From positions 1-6,995 of the forward strand of contig JAITIJ010000027.1 in the NCBI GenBank assembly GCA_031279495.1: a DNA stretch of 6,995 bases, given 5' to 3'. The stretch comes from Holosporales bacterium. GTDB taxonomy: Bacteria > Pseudomonadota > Alphaproteobacteria > UBA3830 > JAIRMZ01. Below are positions 6,341-6,995 of the stretch, piece after piece. The translations under genes were made by a program, and so were the position numbers. The notes under the pieces are model-generated. The model searched no databases. It saw only the letters and a list, made by a program, of their open reading frames with translations, and was not told the origin of the DNA. How positions within the stretch are numbered: the first letter of the stretch is position 1; each line of letters starts with the position of its first letter.

Positions 6341-6663
6341 TTTACTCTCCTTTCTTTCGAGGTTCCGTAGAAGTGTGGGCCTATAGGAGGGAAAGACAGG
6401 ATCATACCTCCATGCCAATATGTACTCTTGTTAATAGTGGAACAGCTGTATCTTTTGTCTCATGGCACTTTTCTCTGGTTACTCTCCTTTCTTTCGAGGT
6501 TCCGTAGAGGTATGGTCCTATAGGAGGGAAAGACAGGATCATACCTCCATGCCAATGTGTACTCTTGTTAATAGTGGAACAGCTGTATCTTTTGTCTCAT
6601 GGCACTTTTCTCTGGTTACTTTTCTTTTTTTCAAGGATCCAGGGGATGTGGTCCTATAGGAGG
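6341..6663. repeat. 137-bp tandem repeat, two near-identical copies plus a partial third
   Basis: Copy 1 (about 6341-6477) and copy 2 (6478-6614) match with a constant offset of 137 bases and only about five differences (near 6342, 6372, 6375, 6379 and 6420). A third, diverged copy covers only the first 46-47 bases (6615-6663), starting GGTTACTTTTC and ending GTCCTATAGGAGG. Each unit holds the palindromes CCTATAGG and CAGCTG and a GGAGG...CCTCC inverted pair. The period is not a multiple of three, so the duplication would not preserve a reading frame. The high identity of copies 1 and 2 indicates recent duplication or homogenisation. Confidence 0.92.
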
Positions 6664-6995
6664 AGGGAAGGCAGCGAAGGCTTTTGCAGAAAGTACCCTT
6701 CCCTCAGAAAAGGCTGAAATTTTTCCACCGTCTTAGGGAATGGAGCAGAAAGATCTACCGGACCATCGGACAAGAGGGAAGAAGCGATGGCGATGACCGT
6801 TTTAACGCAGGAACATTTCATAGTTTGATTGAACAGAGTTGCAATTTCTAAAGGACGAGCGCCCCCAAAACTCAAGTTAAGAGGGCTAGAGAAGCCCCCG
6901 AGTGCTTCAACCTCTTCTACGACGAAATTACCGCTATGGCACCAACCGAAAATAACAGTTTCTCTATCTTTCCTCCTTACAAGATGTCTCTTTAA
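6654..6995 (-). CDS. Unidentified protein, C-terminal 113 residues
   Basis: Partial frame, open from the right window edge to TAG at 6656-6654. The translated part includes ETVIFGWCHSGNFVVEEVEA, then NLSFGGARPLEIATLFNQTM, and ends EGYFLQKPSLPSLLL. It has mixed hydrophobic and charged residues like a soluble protein. It has no membrane segment, no repeats and no family motif I can name. A 113-codon open run at the very edge is unlikely but not impossible by chance. An internal TTG (6875) could start a 73-residue product, but no good ribosome site precedes it, so continuation beyond the window is more likely. The stop lies within the CCTATAGG palindrome of the partial 137-bp repeat, so the last residues are encoded by or beside repeat sequence. 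It may be a real gene or a decayed one. Confidence 0.45.
   Translation of the reverse strand, partial: LKRHLVRRKDRETVIFGWCHSGNFVVEEVEALGGFSSPLNLSFGGARPLEIATLFNQTMKCSCVKTVIAIASSLLSDGPVDLSAPFPKTVEKFQPFLREGYFLQKPSLPSLLL

Larger units (their letters stand above)
4731..6653. other. Gene-poor, repeat-rich spacer
   Basis: I see no gene with both a recognisable protein and a ribosome site in these 1.9 kb. Short open frames at 4991-5245, 5579-5794, 6209-6418 and 6462-6659 are low-complexity, overlap the tRNA remnant or cross the tandem repeats. The first 900 bases are pyrimidine-rich on the plus strand: 4741-4800 is about 80% C+T and 5041-5100 about 75%. An uninterrupted run of eight Gs lies at 4877-4884. 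The region holds the 190-bp degenerate repeats, a truncated tRNA-Leu and the 137-bp tandem repeat, all listed separately. Between 5690 and 6335 there is one isolated repeat head (about 5768) and a few hairpins, and nothing else I can identify. Confidence 0.7.

Noticed and set aside
6209..6418. 69-codon minus-strand open frame
   Set aside because: It passes through the strong hairpin and into the 137-bp repeat, with no ribosome site or recognisable motif.
6462..6659. 65-codon plus-strand open frame across the tandem repeat
   Set aside because: The 137-base period is not a multiple of three, so the frame changes between copies; the frame is incidental.
6341..6663. CRISPR array
   Set aside because: There are only two full direct copies without spacers, the unit is far too long, and no cas genes are present.

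Overview
The window has a compact coding half (1-4730) and a mostly non-coding, repeat-filled half (4731-6653). An unidentified reading frame enters from the right edge on the minus strand. The organism is a Gram-negative bacterium: it carries a MepM-type peptidoglycan endopeptidase beside surface-polysaccharide genes. GC content is moderate and GTG/TTG starts are common. The long decayed spacer with degenerate repeats and a broken tRNA gene resembles the eroding genomes of host-associated bacteria. A Holosporales-like alphaproteobacterium is a guess that the sequence alone does not establish.

Minus strand, 3323 down to 1: three tightly packed genes, read right to left. They encode a GT4-family glycosyltransferase, a TviB/WbpO-type UDP-N-acetylhexosamine 6-dehydrogenase, and the N-terminal half of an AsnB-type glutamine amidotransferase that runs off the left edge. 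Gaps are a 4-base ATGA overlap and 3 bases, so this is one operon. A nucleotide-sugar dehydrogenase plus an AsnB-like enzyme plus a glycosyltransferase suggests a surface glycan containing an amidated aminouronic acid, such as GalNAcAN or GlcNAcAN. The amide step is inference from context.

Plus strand, 3396-4730: a complete mepM homologue, transcribed divergently from the glycan operon across a 72-base gap. The gap holds a good sigma70-type promoter and a Shine-Dalgarno site that fixes a TTG start. A perfect 8-bp hairpin lies in the last codons.

4731-6653: no credible gene over 1.9 kb. The first 900 bases are strongly pyrimidine-rich on the plus strand and hold a degenerate tandem repeat of about 190 bp. 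The last full unit of that array abuts a minus-strand tRNA-Leu(UAA) gene that is intact through the T-loop but has lost the 3' half of its T-stem and its acceptor strand. Further right are several hairpins and a recent, nearly identical tandem duplication of a 137-bp unit with a third decayed partial copy. Short motifs shared between the 190-bp and 137-bp repeats suggest one repeat superfamily.

6654-6995, minus strand: the C-terminal part of an open frame that reaches the window edge. I do not recognise its product.
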